From Gymnothorax reevesii (Eukaryota > Chordata > Actinopteri > Anguilliformes > Muraenidae), in assembly GCA_029721435.1 (NCBI GenBank), contig CM056592.1, positions 33,925,611-33,989,610 on the forward strand: a stretch of 64,000 nucleotides of DNA, read 5' to 3'. The notes beneath the pieces were generated by a model, which worked only from the letters and a program-made list of their open reading frames with translations, ran no database searches and had not been told where the DNA came from. Of this stretch, positions 24,903 through 36,702 are shown in pieces (position 1 is the stretch's first letter; each line of letters starts with the position of its first letter). Position numbers and translations under genes: made by a program.

Positions 24903-25879
24903 TTATATTTTCAAGTAGGGTCATATAATAAAACAGTTATTGCCTTCCGTTATCGGTGAATCAAAGTTGATTTATCCTCGGTCGGTGAAGATCACTCGTC
25001 CAAGGTGGATAAATCATCGGAATCACCTCAGCTGAAGTCAATAATTGTATACAGAGCCATGTCCAGCTCTTTCAGGTGGTGCAAACTTTGTACTGTGTAG
25101 TAAGGTTGCACTGTGCTGCCAACGGAACAGTAAAAAAGGCACCAGCGCACCAATGAGTAACGTTACATCACTTCTCGGCTTCAAATGTTCCTCAGGCAAG
25201 CGTGTGGGTGGCAAGCAGTGACTAAGGAAGCACAGCATGATGGGAGGGGAAGTAGGAATGAAAATCATGTACAAGCTGATAAGCAGGGGATCCATGTTCC
25301 TTCTCAGGTGCGAGTGATTGTCTTGGTGCCATTACCTGAGCATCCACACAGTATGCTGTAAAGAACATACTCCTACTTGCTGACGCCTATAATTTGACTG
25401 GAGTAACCTGATATTGCGGTATGACTGAATAACGAGAAACATTGATCGTTTTTAATACTGTGGTTGATCACACTACCCAGCACTGATCGACAGTAGTTCT
25501 GTTTGAAAGCTTTCGTGTTGCTGACTTCATACGCTGTGGCAACTTCTTTCCATCGCATCCTCATATCCATCGAACAGAACGTTCGTGTAACTGTTTTTGC
25601 CCACTCATTGCTTTATCCCACAGAGAGATTCTCCCCCCCAAAAAAACTCATCCAAAAAGTCTGCTGAAACCTCAAACCCACCTCTGACAGTGTGCCAGAT
25701 ATCAGAATGGATTGTTCCAGAAGAACAGCTGAAGGTTTGCGCTCGTTAAACTTTCACAAGGGCAGCATTAGCCCTGAGCATCATTCTCACACTCAGTGCT
25801 ATATAAGATGAACATTAAAATGTGGATGAGGCGTATGTATGAGCAGATGTCAAGTTTCAAATAATGTAAAATATTGCCA
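24903..25879. other. No recognised feature
   Basis: Nothing recognised. Confidence 0.4.
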
Positions 25880-27240
25880 CTACTTATCCATCCACTTCTC
25901 AACAGTTATCCGGGGCCTGGTGGGGGGTGTAGCAAACTTAGCAATGTGGCCCAGGCTTCCTCCTTCCTCCCTCCAACACTTCCTGAGGGATGCAAAGCTG
26001 TTCCCGGGCCAGCTGGGCGATAAAGTCCCCCCAGCCTATCCTGGGTCTGCTCTGGGGCCTTCTCTCAGTCAAAACTGCCCAGAAAACCTCTTGAGATAGG
26101 CAGCTTGGGGACGTCCTAACCAGATGCTTGAAGTACTTCAACTGAAGGAGCAGTGGCTCTACTCTGAGCCTCTCCAGGATGGACAAGCTCCTCACCCTAT
26201 CCCTGAGCATCAGGCCAGGCACGGACACCCTGGAGAAAACTTGTTTTAGCCACTTGTATTTGCAAACTCAACTTTTCGGTCTCTACCCAAAGCTCATGAC
26301 TATAGGTAAGGGTTGGAAAGCTGACTGATGGGTAGATCGAAAGCTTTGCTCTTAGGCTAAGCTTGTTCTTCACCAAAACAGACTACTGTAACATCCGTAT
26401 TCCTGCAGACGCTCCACGCCAATTTTCATAGCATTCAACTGCTCTGACCTACTAAATGAACAAACCACCCGTGACCCCTCCAGAATCCATCCAAGGGTAA
26501 AAAGCTTGCCCACTGTTCCATGGTCATGAATCCAAGGTTCAACAATCCCATGGAATCTCCTCTCCCGCATTCATCGTAGAGCAGTGTGATCTCCCCATAG
26601 TCAGAGCAAAATCTCTCATCCCCTTTTTTGAAAATGGAGGCCACCACCCCGGGCTGCCAGTCCAACTGCGCTGAACTCAACAGCCAATCAGTGCTGAAGA
26701 GGCGTGTCAGCCATGACAGCCCAGCAAAATCCAGCGCCTTCAGCATCTCGGGACAAGTCTCATCCATCCCCTGTGACTTGCCACTGTGGAGCTTTTTGAT
26801 ATGTCAGTGACGTCTCCTCCAGGGAGATGGTCAATGATCCACCGGAGTCCTTTGTCCGTGCCTCCTCCATAGAGGACGTGTCTGCCTGATTCCGGAGTTC
26901 CTCAAAGCCTTCCTTCCACTGCCAAACAATAGCCCCAGCCAAGGTCAGCAGTATCCCACACCTGCTGAAATAAGACCCATGCAATGCTCTGATTCCCCCT
27001 CCTAAGTCGTCTAACAGATTGCCAGAGACTCTTTGAAGCCGTCTGAAAGTCCTTCTCCATAGCCTTTCCAAACTCCCCCAAAACCTGAATGTTTGGTTCT
27101 GCGACCACAATGGCTGCAGTCTTTCTAGCCTGCTGATATCTGTCTGCTGAAGCACAAGTTCCTTCGTCCAGCCAGGACCTAAAGACCACCTTCTTCAGCT
27201 TAACAACCTCCCTCACCGCTGGTGCCCACTAACAACCTTC
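25880..27240 (-). pseudogene. Internally deleted non-LTR retrotransposon (Rex-type LINE)
   Basis: Read on the minus strand from 27240 down, the fragments appear in the right order for a fish LINE: an upstream linker, then PEMLKALDFAGLSWLTRLFS and DWQPGVVASIFKKGDERFCS (start of the reverse transcriptase), then TLGWILEGS (a later RT block), then a jump to LRDRVRSLSILERLRVEPLL and SRPRIGWGDFIAQLAREQL (the C-terminal tail after the RT). The catalytic FADD region is missing, and stops and frameshifts are frequent. It is a dead, deleted copy. The tail is one I associate with Rex1/Babar-like elements, from memory. Confidence 0.75.
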
Positions 27241-27329
27241 AGATCACAACTCAAGGCAGCTACTTCCTCACTGGAGACTTTGAACAAGGTCCATGACCCC
27301 ATGTCCTCAGTGTCCCTTGGGATACACTA

Positions 27330-27750
27330 AAAGCTTTACAAGAGGTGGGTGTTGAAATTTTACAGAATTTTTCTAAAGAACTGCAGGATCCCAGGTTTGC
27401 CATTAACTCTGATGGGGAAATAACAAATAATAACTAAAATGGTTTTTACACGTGAAAACAGATGTCTCCCCCTTCCCCCATTTCACATTTTGGAGTTATG
27501 GTCCCACCCTTCAATATGCCTAAGTCCAAATTGTTGCCATGGAAACAGAAAAAATAAAATTGAGAAGCAGTTCAAACCCTCAAAAGACAAATCTACATGT
27601 TATGGAGAGACACTATATCAAATTTGGTGAGAATCGGTCGAACAGTTTCAGAGTTATGCTCCGGAAACAAGTGGGAACGCCGACGCCGACGGGAATTCAG
27701 GCAAAAACAATGTCTCTCCCCCCAGGAAATGGGAGACATAAAAATTAGGT
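27330..27750. repeat. Fish repeat ending in GGGAGACATAA
   Basis: Contains TTTGGTGAGAATCGGTCGAA, CAGTTTCAGAGTTATGCTCC and CGCCGACGCCGACGGGAATT, a combination familiar from repeats in fish and other deuterostome genomes. Start and end are approximate. Confidence 0.5.
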
Positions 27751-29847
27751 CCACCTGCTTTTGATTAGACAGTATGTCAAGCAAGATAACTGCACTTAAT
27801 TTACCAATGTAGCAGTGCATAAAAGTCATCATCTCCCTGGCACATATGAATTGTGCCTGTAATATTCATAACATTTCTTCACTATCTGGACAATCAGGAG
27901 AGAGTCGGACACAATTGCGATGCTAAATTGGCCAAACTTGAATTTGTCTTTGGTCTTAACTCCCCTTCAGGGCTGACTGGCCATTATCACAACATTTTAA
28001 CCCCCCAGTCTGACACCCTCTGGTGTCGAATGGAGACTCAGTGCTTGAGGTGATGAGGAAGGTGGTGCTCATACAAGCCTATTGGCATATGGCTGGGGGT
28101 ATGACCGCAAACAATGGCTGATTGGGGTAAATAAAAGAGCGGAGGGGTTAGAAGTCAGAGGCCTGGTTCAGTATAATGGGGGGTGGTAAAAGAAGTAGTC
28201 TCCCTGAATGAACTTTAGTGACGCTCCATGACCGTAACAGTAAGTTTATTGAAGCCATTCTCACCACATGAAACGACACCCAAATAAAATCATTCCAGTA
28301 AAGTATAACTGAATAAAACTAACAATGGGCCTATTCAAAGAAAATGCCACGTTGCAAGGAACTGAAGAGAAATCTTGTTTCAAAATCCAGCATCTTAATA
28401 CTGCTGGCGAGTCAACAGCAAGCCAAGGCAAACATACAAACATATGGCATATACCAAGAATTGTGTTTTATGAAACTGTCTGTCACCATCAATCATGATC
28501 ATTTTGATTTTACTACATTACATTCCCTATTCTTACAATGACATCCAAATCTGAATGCTATCAAGTCAGACATTTCTAACAGTATCTCACCAACATCAAA
28601 ATCTAATCCATAAATCACTAAGGAGACCTGGAAAGCATGCATACAAGTCAGGGGTTCCAGTGTTCCTCAAAACTGGGCAAACAAAGGTACATTTCTGTAT
28701 TTCGCACATGTACCAGGCAGCTCAGTAAGGCAGATCTGACTGTGGAGTCATACTAGGCATGTTTTCTCAGTTGAACTCACTGAAACCGTAAAATCCTTTG
28801 TCTGTGTCCGCTATTCTCTGTGAGGCTGCGTAACACCAATTGCACAAGCAAACCATTTAGCGCGCAAACATTTATTCAAAAATGTGGTGTCACAGCCGGT
28901 AGTCAATCTTATTAAAAAATTATTTTGGCAAAATCCTTTGTCTCTGACAGAGCACTGTACACTTTAGCTGTTGCATTAGTGATGTATTAGTTCTGTATCT
29001 CCCTACTGGTTCCCACAGGCGAAATAAATCTTAACAAATAAATGGGTTTTACTGAAAAAACACCCCCCGGGAGTGGGTTAAACAAAGGGTTGGTAGACTG
29101 CTAAAGGTGTCCGCAGCAGCAAAGCATTAACTCGGAGAACAATATTCACAAATAAAGGACAACCCCAGAGAAACACGCAAATAAACCAACTGGCCTGGAC
29201 ACGAACAGTCATACGACTGAGGTCCCTTCTTTCTCTCTTTTGCGCCAGTCCATGTGACGAAGTATCTCCTTCGGTCATTGTGTCAGTGAGTGAACTCCTT
29301 TCTCATGTCAGTTAATGTATTTATACCCAAGGGTCAATTGCCATGGTTCAACCGAACGTACTTATTTTTATGGCAAAATTAAGATGTTGGCTTCTGTCTT
29401 TGCTGAAAACGTGTTCCTGCATTACAGAACACAAAACATTCACTTTATTTATCATACATTTCACATGCATTACATTTTACCTTTCTTATGAAATAGGAGC
29501 AAATGTATCAACCGAGATAATTTCGTGCTCACTGTATTTTTCCTTGGCTTTGTTTGAGATTCAAACAGAGTTCGTTCTGGGTCGATGACTGACCTTGAAA
29601 TCAGCTCCATAAGTGTATAAACGCCTGACTTCAGTAAAAAATGAGGCTGTCGTAGTTCATTTGCTGGAATGGTCAAATGATACAAGTTTTGAACTCGCAA
29701 AAAGATTTCGCGAGAAAATAATCTGCAAACATGAACTATAAATGTATGCCATCACTTTCGATAAGTTCCGAAAGATCATATATCAGATCAACTAATTTCA
29801 CATTTTGCGGCAACACGTGGTTTACATGAAGCCGATATCTTATCCTG

Positions 29848-29849
<2 letters not shown>
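27751..29849. other. No recognised feature
   Basis: Nothing recognised with confidence. Confidence 0.4.

Positions 29850-29931
<82 letters not shown>
29850..29931. repeat. (CT)n-(CA)n compound microsatellite
   Basis: About 24 CT units pass directly into about 17 CA units at 29897, 430 bp downstream (in gene sense) of the rab40b exon 1 donor. Confidence 0.97.
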
Positions 29932-29933
<2 letters not shown>

Positions 29934-30178
29934 CTAAATATATTATGCTGAATTTAAACAAACTGGCATAACGCACAAGGAGGATACTTTTGCAAGAAGG
30001 ATTCAGCAGAGACATTTGTATCATCTGAACCTATAAAACAGCGCGAAGGTAAGGAATCAGTAGAAAGAGTCCGGACTCCAGTCATTTTCCCACGGGCTCG
30101 TCACTAAGCCCTTACTGGGTCGGCATCCCATTTGACATGGATTCTTAAACAAGCTTTTTCAAAACAACTGCGATCATC

Positions 30179-30226
30179 ATGAACAACGTACACATATATC
30201 AGATGAACAACGTACACATATATCAG
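30179..30226. repeat. 24-bp exact tandem duplication
   Basis: The unit beginning ATGAACAACGTACACATATA is present twice in a row (30179-30202 and 30203-30226) without mismatch, so it is a recent duplication. Confidence 0.95.
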
Positions 30227-30363
30227 CAGGTGTTGCCAATTCAACTGCACGCAAGACGCATAATTCGTTAAAATAAATCCCTACAGTAAAATGTGAACGA
30301 GAAAACAAACTTAATTAAATATGATTGCAATATTAACGTTTTTTGGTTTGATTTATCACTCAC

Positions 30364-30505
30364 CCATGTTGTACCCGTAAGGTGATTCAGTGGCTCCATC
30401 CTGAAGACTTGCCAAGATCTCTCCCTTCCCAACATCACTGTCTCCAACCAGCAGAAACTTCAGCAGAAAATCGTAAGCCTTTGCGGGGCTACTTCTGTGG
30501 GTCAT
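30364..30505 (-). CDS. rab40b: rab40b-like small GTPase, first coding exon
   Basis: From ATG at 30505 the exon encodes 47 residues plus one base and ends in a strong donor (ATGG|GTGAGT). Residues 10-46 are almost the same as the N-terminus of human RAB40B as I recall it: [20 protein letters not shown] followed by ILASLQDG and ESPYG. The P-loop is the Rab40-specific GDSDVGKGE, in which the usual Ser/Thr after GK is Gly. The start is fixed by length agreement (48 residues before the first intron in human) and by an upstream in-frame TGA 3 bp before it. Rab40 proteins are GTPases with a C-terminal SOCS box that recruits a Cullin5 ubiquitin ligase and influence actin and membrane traffic. The switch regions and SOCS box are not in this window. 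rab40b fits better than rab40c (AYDF and ILASLQDG), but paralogue assignment rests on one exon. Confidence 0.88.
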
Positions 30506-31929
30506 CCTCACGACATGTCACTCCCGTGTCCCATAGTGGAACACCTACAACCTGGATCACTTTTAAGCGGTTTAATGTCGCCAAAAAGGCCTTCGTGCAA
30601 TACGTTATCTATTTGTCACTGAACAAGTTTTCACATGCGAACAGTCAGCAATCCAGAAACTGTTCCTAAATCATGGTTGCCTTCAAGCAGTTCATTTGAT
30701 ACTTATGCAGAAATTATTCAATCGGCAATACCTCTTACTCGTAATAAAATTCCCAAGAAAAGCGACCCCACGAATACAATTTGAGGTGTAAACAAGACCG
30801 TGCAATAAGATCCTCTTCAGCAATGCATGCTTGTAAAAGGACCTGTGGTTTTATGAAGCAAGCAAGTCATTGAGAAATAACGGTAAACGGCAAATTGTTT
30901 ACGCATAAATGGGATCCCCGAATTCTAAGACGTAAGTTTGCATTATGTCATCCACAAACAATAAATGCACTTCATTGTGCAGGGATACAACGGTTTACAA
31001 TACATCACGTCGTGTCCGACAGCCCATCATCTCGCGAATAATTTCTTTAGAAAGTTTCGCTGGCAGGATTAGACCTGTGAAATGTCATCACAACTGCAAA
31101 TTTAAATACCTGACTGTCCCGTCTCAAAACCTCAAATTTCCAGACAACCACACTGCGCGCTTTCATTGCACTCGTGCGTTTCCAGTGCTTCTTTCACAAG
31201 ATACAGCCTGATTCACTCTGCAAACCAAAGTCCCGCCCATCTATTCTATGGTTGGTTCTTCGGCTGAGTTGCTAGGGCAGTTCTCAGCGTTCAGTGGCTA
31301 TTAAATATGCCTGTCAAAATCTACAAAGGCCAGCTGGGTACAAGTGAGGGCGTGGCTAAAGCCGACGCGCACGAGTCAGAACGGTGCGCAAACATAACGT
31401 TTGGGATCCGTTGACGGGTTTCGTTGAAAATGGTCACGCTAATGTTCGGTGTTTGGTCAGCTGATCCCTCAGGAGCACTCCGGGCGGGGCGCACGCAGAG
31501 AGACGCGCTGAGGGGGGCGGGGTTTGGTTTGTTGTTGTTTATGAAGGCACGTTTGTTGACACACGCACGTTATGTGGGCAACCCGTATAGCGTAGCAACT
31601 GATATTATATTGTTTTAAAGAAGAATTGTACTCTCTGTTGTCCCCTCTTTTACGACGTCATGACGGCTTTCGAAATTGACGGGCCTTCCACGTGCTAGAC
31701 GCATGAAGGATTTTAAGAACATTACCTGGTCGACACATTCCATGAAACCCATCAAACTGCAACCTTTTCAGAGTAAATTAGCGTGTTTCCATTCGTGATC
31801 ACAATATTTAGACCTGAGAAAGTTATTTGCCAACAGATGACCAAACATAAGGGTATTTCGTTCACTTGCCCAACTGGTGATTGTGGTGATAATGCTCGCA
31901 AATGCACGGCATCCTCAGAGCTCAAGGTC
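30506..31929. other. 5' flank of rab40b
   Basis: Intergenic/5' region with no coding exon recognised; it contains the GC-rich patch listed separately. Confidence 0.5.
31230..31560 (-). promoter_or_regulatory. GC-rich, CpG-containing patch, possible rab40b promoter
   Basis: Unlike the AT-rich surroundings, this patch holds GC-box-like CCCGCCC/GGGCGGGG motifs (31231-31237, about 31490-31496, 31513-31521) and clustered CpGs, 0.7-1.05 kb upstream of the rab40b start. Whether a transcript starts here, which would need a 5' UTR, cannot be told from sequence alone. Confidence 0.4.
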
Positions 31930-32205
31930 ATAAGTAGGTACGGCACAGCTTTGCGGGTTCGAATCCGGCCTGGGGACTCTCTGTGTGGAATTGGAATATT
32001 CTCCCCGTGTTCGAGAGAAATTCCTCCTGGTACTCCGATTTCACAGTGCAAAGGCAGCTACGTGTGAGTGAATGTTGCGTGTGACTTGCAATGGATTCGC
32101 GACCTGTCAAGAGCGTGTCCCTGCCTTTTGCCTGGAGTCAGCTTGCATAGGCTCCAGGTAGCTGCAGCCCCAGTGAAAAAGCAATATGGATAAATGGATG
32201 GACAA
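31930..32205 (+). repeat. Widespread fish interspersed repeat, degraded copy
   Basis: Contains GGGTTCGAATCCGGCCTGGG, a polymerase III B-box-like core, then CTCTGTGTGGAATTGG, TCTCCCCGTGTTCGAG and the tail GGATAAATGGATGGA. Same family as 13275 (same strand) and 15325 (opposite strand). Confidence 0.75.
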
Positions 32206-33588
32206 CCAGAATATGGGTATAAATTGGCGGTTATGTTCAGAAATGAATGAGATTTTTGGACAGTTTAGTGATGTCATCACTTAAAGTTGTGTCAAAACAA
32301 ACCACAAATTCAACGAGCACTGTGTCCAGATTTGCCTTACGATCTGTAATCCATTTGCGTGGCAAAGTAGCCTCATATGTGGTGCACTAGCCCAATAGGA
32401 CGAGTTACAGACCCTAGTTTTTTCCACGCAGTTCTTGGAGAGTTGCATTAAATCCATTTTATCACTGGCACATTCATTGAATCATGCACAGGTCGTTATA
32501 GCAATTTGAACGTTGAAACCTATTTGAATCTACTTCGACAAATACAACCTGAATGTTGTCACTTCTTAGAAGCCAACATATCTCACAAAAACATTACAAC
32601 TAGGACTCCATTTATATATAATATTAAATGCAGTATTAAGGCGAACAGTAATAAGGTCTTTCGCAGGAAGCAGAGAGTTACCTCCGTGTCATATTTGTGA
32701 CATTCATCCCGTTGGTCAATTGTTACGCAAGAGCAAGTATGCGTAATATCTTCCCGGCGCATAGCGCACAGATGTAATATACGCATTTTACATTCATGAT
32801 TTCGTGAAAATATTAATTGACTTACCACTAATATGGAGGTCAATTTGTTTTATCAGCCATTTTATTTGCAAAACTACGGCTCACCGCATCAGGAAAACAT
32901 ATTCTTATGATTTCTCATCTGAGAAGACTACAACTCTCATGATCTTTGGTATAGCATCCAGGACAATTGCATTTACGCAGCAAGCAGGATGCCGCCACAT
33001 GCATATACCATCGGTTGTGTATATCCTCTGACCGCTGTGTAGCCATTGGTTTTAGTCGTGTGTGTGCGCACTTGAAATAAGCTCCATGCGTAACGTTCAT
33101 GGGGTATGATGTGTTATAACTGGCGTCCAGATATTATAGTTCCAAACGGTCGCCACATTCATTCGTTTATCCAATTCATTAATATTTATTTCCACTATAC
33201 ATCCCGTAAATTGGCACTGCCTCTGGATCAATGACGAATGTAAACAATATTGCGCAATGACAATGCCGGAAGGACCGCTTAGTTTCCATCATCACCCTTG
33301 ATCAGAGTTCCACTGCTACCACCTAGTGTTTCAATGCGGTTAGGACAGTCTTAAAACATCGGCCTGGCACTACGGTACTTCTTGCAGAAGTGATCACCGC
33401 GCACAAACAACTGAAGCCATACATTTATAATGGTCTATATCCGTAACATCATCATAGAGCTAAATTCACTAGTGGCGATGCGTTACTCCTATTGAGCAAA
33501 CGCCAATACCGGATCCTGTTCCATTTGTGTATTGTGCTTAATGGACGTTCAAAAAGAAATACGTTCGTTCAAAAATGTGATTCTAATG
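32206..33588. other. No recognised feature
   Basis: Intergenic, AT-rich, nothing recognised. Confidence 0.4.
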
Positions 33589-33590
33589 TA

Positions 33591-35150
33591 CACTGCTCAC
33601 AAAAAATAAAGGGAGCACTTAAACAACACAATGTAACTCCAAGTCAATCACACTTCTGTGAAATCAAACTGTCCACTTAGGAAGCAAAACTGATTGACAA
33701 TCAATTTCACATGCTGTTGTGCAAATCGAACAGACAACAGGTGGAAATTATAGGCAATTAGCAAGACACCCCCAATAAAGGAGTGGCTCTGCAGGTGGTG
33801 ACCACAGACTACTTCTCAGTTCCTATGCTTTCTGGCTGATGTTTTGGTCACTTTTGAATTCTGGCGATGCTTTCACTCTAGTAGTAGCATGAGAATGACT
33901 CTACATCCCACACAAGTGGCTCAGGTAGTGCAGCTCATCCAGGATGGCACATCAATGTGAGCTGTGGCAAGAAGGTTTGCTGTGTCTGTCAGCGTAGTGT
34001 CGAGAGCATTGAGGCGCTACCAGGAGACAGGCCGGAACATCAGGAGACGTGGAGGAGGCCGTAGGAGGGCAACAACCCAGCAGCAGGACCACTACCTCCA
34101 CCTTTGTGCAAGGAAGAACAGGAGGAGCACTGCCAACATGACCTCCAGCAGGCCACCAATGTGCATGTCTGCTCAAACGGTCAGAAACCGACTCCATGAG
34201 GATGGTATGAGGGCCCGACGTCCACAGGTGGGGGTTGTGCTTACAGTCCAACACTGTCCAGGATGTTTGGCATTTTGCAGAGAACACCAAGATTGGCAAA
34301 TTCACCACTGGCACCCTGTGCTCTTCAGAGATGAAAGCAGGTTCACACTGAGCATGTGACAGACGTGACAGTCTGGAGACGCCGTGGAGAACGTTCTGCT
34401 GCCTGCAACATCCTCCCGCATGACCAGTTTGGCAGTGGGTCAGTAATGGTGTGGGGTGGCATTTCTTTGGGGGGGCCACACAGCCCTCCATGTGCTTGCC
34501 AGAGGTAGCCTGACTGCCATTAGGTACCGAGATGAGATCCTCTGACCCCTTGAGAGACCATATGCTGGTGCGGTTGGCCTTGGGTTCCTCCTAATGCAAG
34601 ACAATGCAAGACCTCATGTGGCTGGAGTGCGTCAGCAGTTCCTGCAAGACGAAGGCATTAATGCTATGGACTGGCCCGCCCGTTCCCCAAACCTGAATCC
34701 AAATGAGCACATCTGGGACATCATGTCTCGCTCCATCGACCAACGCCACGTTGCGCCACAGACTGTCCAGGAGTTGGCGGATGCTTTAGTCCAGGTCTGG
34801 AAGGAGATCCCTCAGGAGACCATCCGCCACCTCATCAGGAGCATGCCCAGGCGTTGTAGGGAGGTCATACAGGCACGTGGAGACCACACACACTACTGAA
34901 CCTCATTTTGTCCTGTTTTAAGGATCACTTCACATCAAACTTGGATCTGCCTGTAGTGTGTTTTTCCACTTCAAATTTGAGTGGCTCCAAATCCAGACCT
35001 CCATGGGTTAATAAATTAGATTTCCATTGATAATTTTTGTGTGATTTTGTCAGAACATTCAACTATGTAAAGAACAAAGTACTTAATATTTCATTCAGAT
35101 TTAGGAAGTGTTACTTTTAATGTTCCCTTTTTTTTTTTTTTGGAGCAGTG
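33591..35150 (+). mobile_element. Full-length but dead Tc1-like transposon
   Basis: A 1560-bp element with TA at 33589-33590 and 35151-35152. The left end is CACTGCTCACAAAAAATAAA and the right end closes with GGAGCAGTG after a T-run, giving short inverted tips. Unlike the element at 3331, long terminal inverted repeats are not evident. The family looks like one I know as very widespread in fish and other aquatic vertebrates. The transposase inside has several lesions. Confidence 0.9.
33889..34899 (+). pseudogene. Broken Tc1-like transposase (DDE family)
   Basis: The frame opens at ATG 33889 ([20 protein letters not shown]), meets TGA at 33958-33960, continues in the same frame through [20 protein letters not shown] and the first catalytic block LFRDESRFTLS, then stops at 34357-34359 after small deletions. 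The middle needs at least two further frame corrections. The last part, from 34594, is open: MQDNARPHVAGVRQQFLQDE holds the second Asp and SPNLNPNEHIWDIM holds the catalytic Glu block (34 residues between). The normal DLNPIE block reads NLNPNE here. Not functional. Confidence 0.88.
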
Positions 35151-35379
35151 TAGTTCATGAAAACATGCCCCGCCGTACCACATGGGATGCAAACGTCGAG
35201 TCAATGTGAACCACGGGACCGCGCGCATGGTGCCACATTTCTCCCTCTTTCTTGCGTACACCGATCAGCCTCAACTTCAATCCCATATAACCCAAGGACT
35301 TATATACTGCATGGGTTTGTAAAAATGCAGCTGCTGTACTTGAACCCATGGATCTTCAGGCCTAATTGAAATTATTAAT

Positions 35380-35700
35380 ACTCCCTCAATACAACAGGAC
35401 CTGTCAGGTAGTGGGATAGACTCAGCAGCAAGTAAGGTAAGTTCTTGACGATGGTGTGTTTGGATGCAGGCAAGCATATGGATCTGAGCGATTTTGACAA
35501 GCCAAACTGTGATTGCTGTACGGATGGGTCAGAGAATCTCTAAAAACGGCAGGTCTTGAGACGTTCCCGATATGTTGTTAGGACCCGCTGAAAGTGGACC
35601 GAGGAGGGGATAACCAGCAAACTGGCGGAAGGGTCAGTAAATGAGGTACGAGGGAGGCCATCGCAACATTAGGCAGGTGGTTTTAATGTTGTGGCTGATC
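35380..35700 (+). mobile_element. Internally deleted Tc1-like relic
   Basis: The 5' portion (CAGCAAGTAAGGTAAGTTCT, GATCTGAGCGATTTTGACAA, CTAAAAACGGCAGGTCTTGA) is joined directly to a clean right end (TTAGGCAGGTGGTTTTAATGTTGTGGCTGATC in sense, ending 35700). Same family as the relic at 1280-1988; most of the transposase is deleted. Confidence 0.75.
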
Positions 35701-36300
35701 TCCATCTTTGGTGTAACACATCGCAAATAAGTTCTTGTTGTATAAAACAAAACTATGAAGTCTCAGTCACTTAGCATTCATCAGTCCGTCATAACTTGCT
35801 ACAGTACAGAATTATAGACAGTTAACCCCTTTGCGCAGAATAAAAATAACCCCAATCTTATCTGGTTATGCATTAGCCTATTTAAGGCTTTATAACTCAG
35901 GATTTGTGTCACAGAGAAAATTATTCCAGTGAAGCAAGACATTTGGAAATTCAATTACAGGATTACTTCGCAATTATGTTTCGGAATTTATGGACACCGG
36001 CGTCTATATCTGCACAAAATTTAGTTGAGGATTTGTTTTGCGACAAATGACCCCTTCAATGGATAAACGTTCAAAAAGGATTTTTCAAAAAATAAGATTT
36101 TTTTTTTTTTTTTTCTAATATACTTCTGTTACCATAACTAGGTGGTGAGATTTAATAAACCATTCTTCCACAGCCATCATCCGTCCTTCAAAACAGTTGC
36201 TCATCACGGTTATATAGTAATTACAAGCTTGTGCCCATCCTCTATCTTTATTGCCACAATCCAATTTATTACCCACACAAAGGCATGTGTGCACGCACGC
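35701..36300. other. No recognised feature
   Basis: Intergenic; a T-run lies at about 36098-36114. Confidence 0.4.
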
Positions 36301-36330
36301 ACACACAAACACACACACACACACACACAC
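36301..36330. repeat. (CA)n microsatellite
   Basis: About 14 CA units with one CAAA interruption. Confidence 0.9.
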
Positions 36331-36660
36331 CCTTGTACTTATTTTTGTGAGGACATTATATTGACTTCCATTCATTCTTCCTGTGTCTCTACAGCCTTTC
36401 CCTAATCTTAACAAATAAGCAATGTATGCCTGACTCAAACCCTTACCCTGACCTTAACCTTACCCTAATTTTCACCTTACCCAAAACCCTTACTCTAACC
36501 TATGCCAAATACTAACCTTACCCCTAGCCTTAACCAATAAGTCACAATTAGCCTTTGTAGTTGTGAGGACCGGCCAAAATGTCCTCACTTCCCAAAAATG
36601 TCCCCACTCTGTAGGAAAAGAACGCTTTTTGGTTCTCACTTTGTAGCAAGTACAACGTAC

Positions 36661-36700
<40 letters not shown>
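36331..36700 (-). repeat. Fish repeat between two (CA)n tracts
   Basis: Starts at CTTGTACTTATTTTTGTGAG, holds a telomere-like CCTTACCCTAACC-type iteration (36440-36535), and ends GTTGTGAGGACCGGCC, AATGTCCTCACTTCCC before a 40-bp (CA)n at 36661-36700. Same family as 7003-7259. Confidence 0.75.

Positions 36701-36702
<2 letters not shown>

Larger units (their letters stand above)
1..30363 (-). other. Probable first intron of rab40b (minus strand)
   Basis: The rab40b coding exon ends at 30364 with a good GTGAGT donor, and no later Rab40 exon (switch regions, NKxD-equivalent or SOCS-box coding) could be recognised in either strand to the left. I therefore infer that this whole block is intron 1 with exon 2 outside the window. 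It is filled by repeats and transposon relics listed separately. A diverged short exon could have been missed by eye. Confidence 0.5.

Noticed and set aside
1..30363. Further rab40b exons on the minus strand
   Set aside because: Searched by eye for reverse complements of the DYKTT, DTSGQGRF, NRLHLAFKRQ and SOCS-box blocks and found none.
31950..31970. Polymerase III B-box GGTTCGAATCC as a tRNA gene
   Set aside because: No A box or cloverleaf; it is part of a widespread fish repeat.
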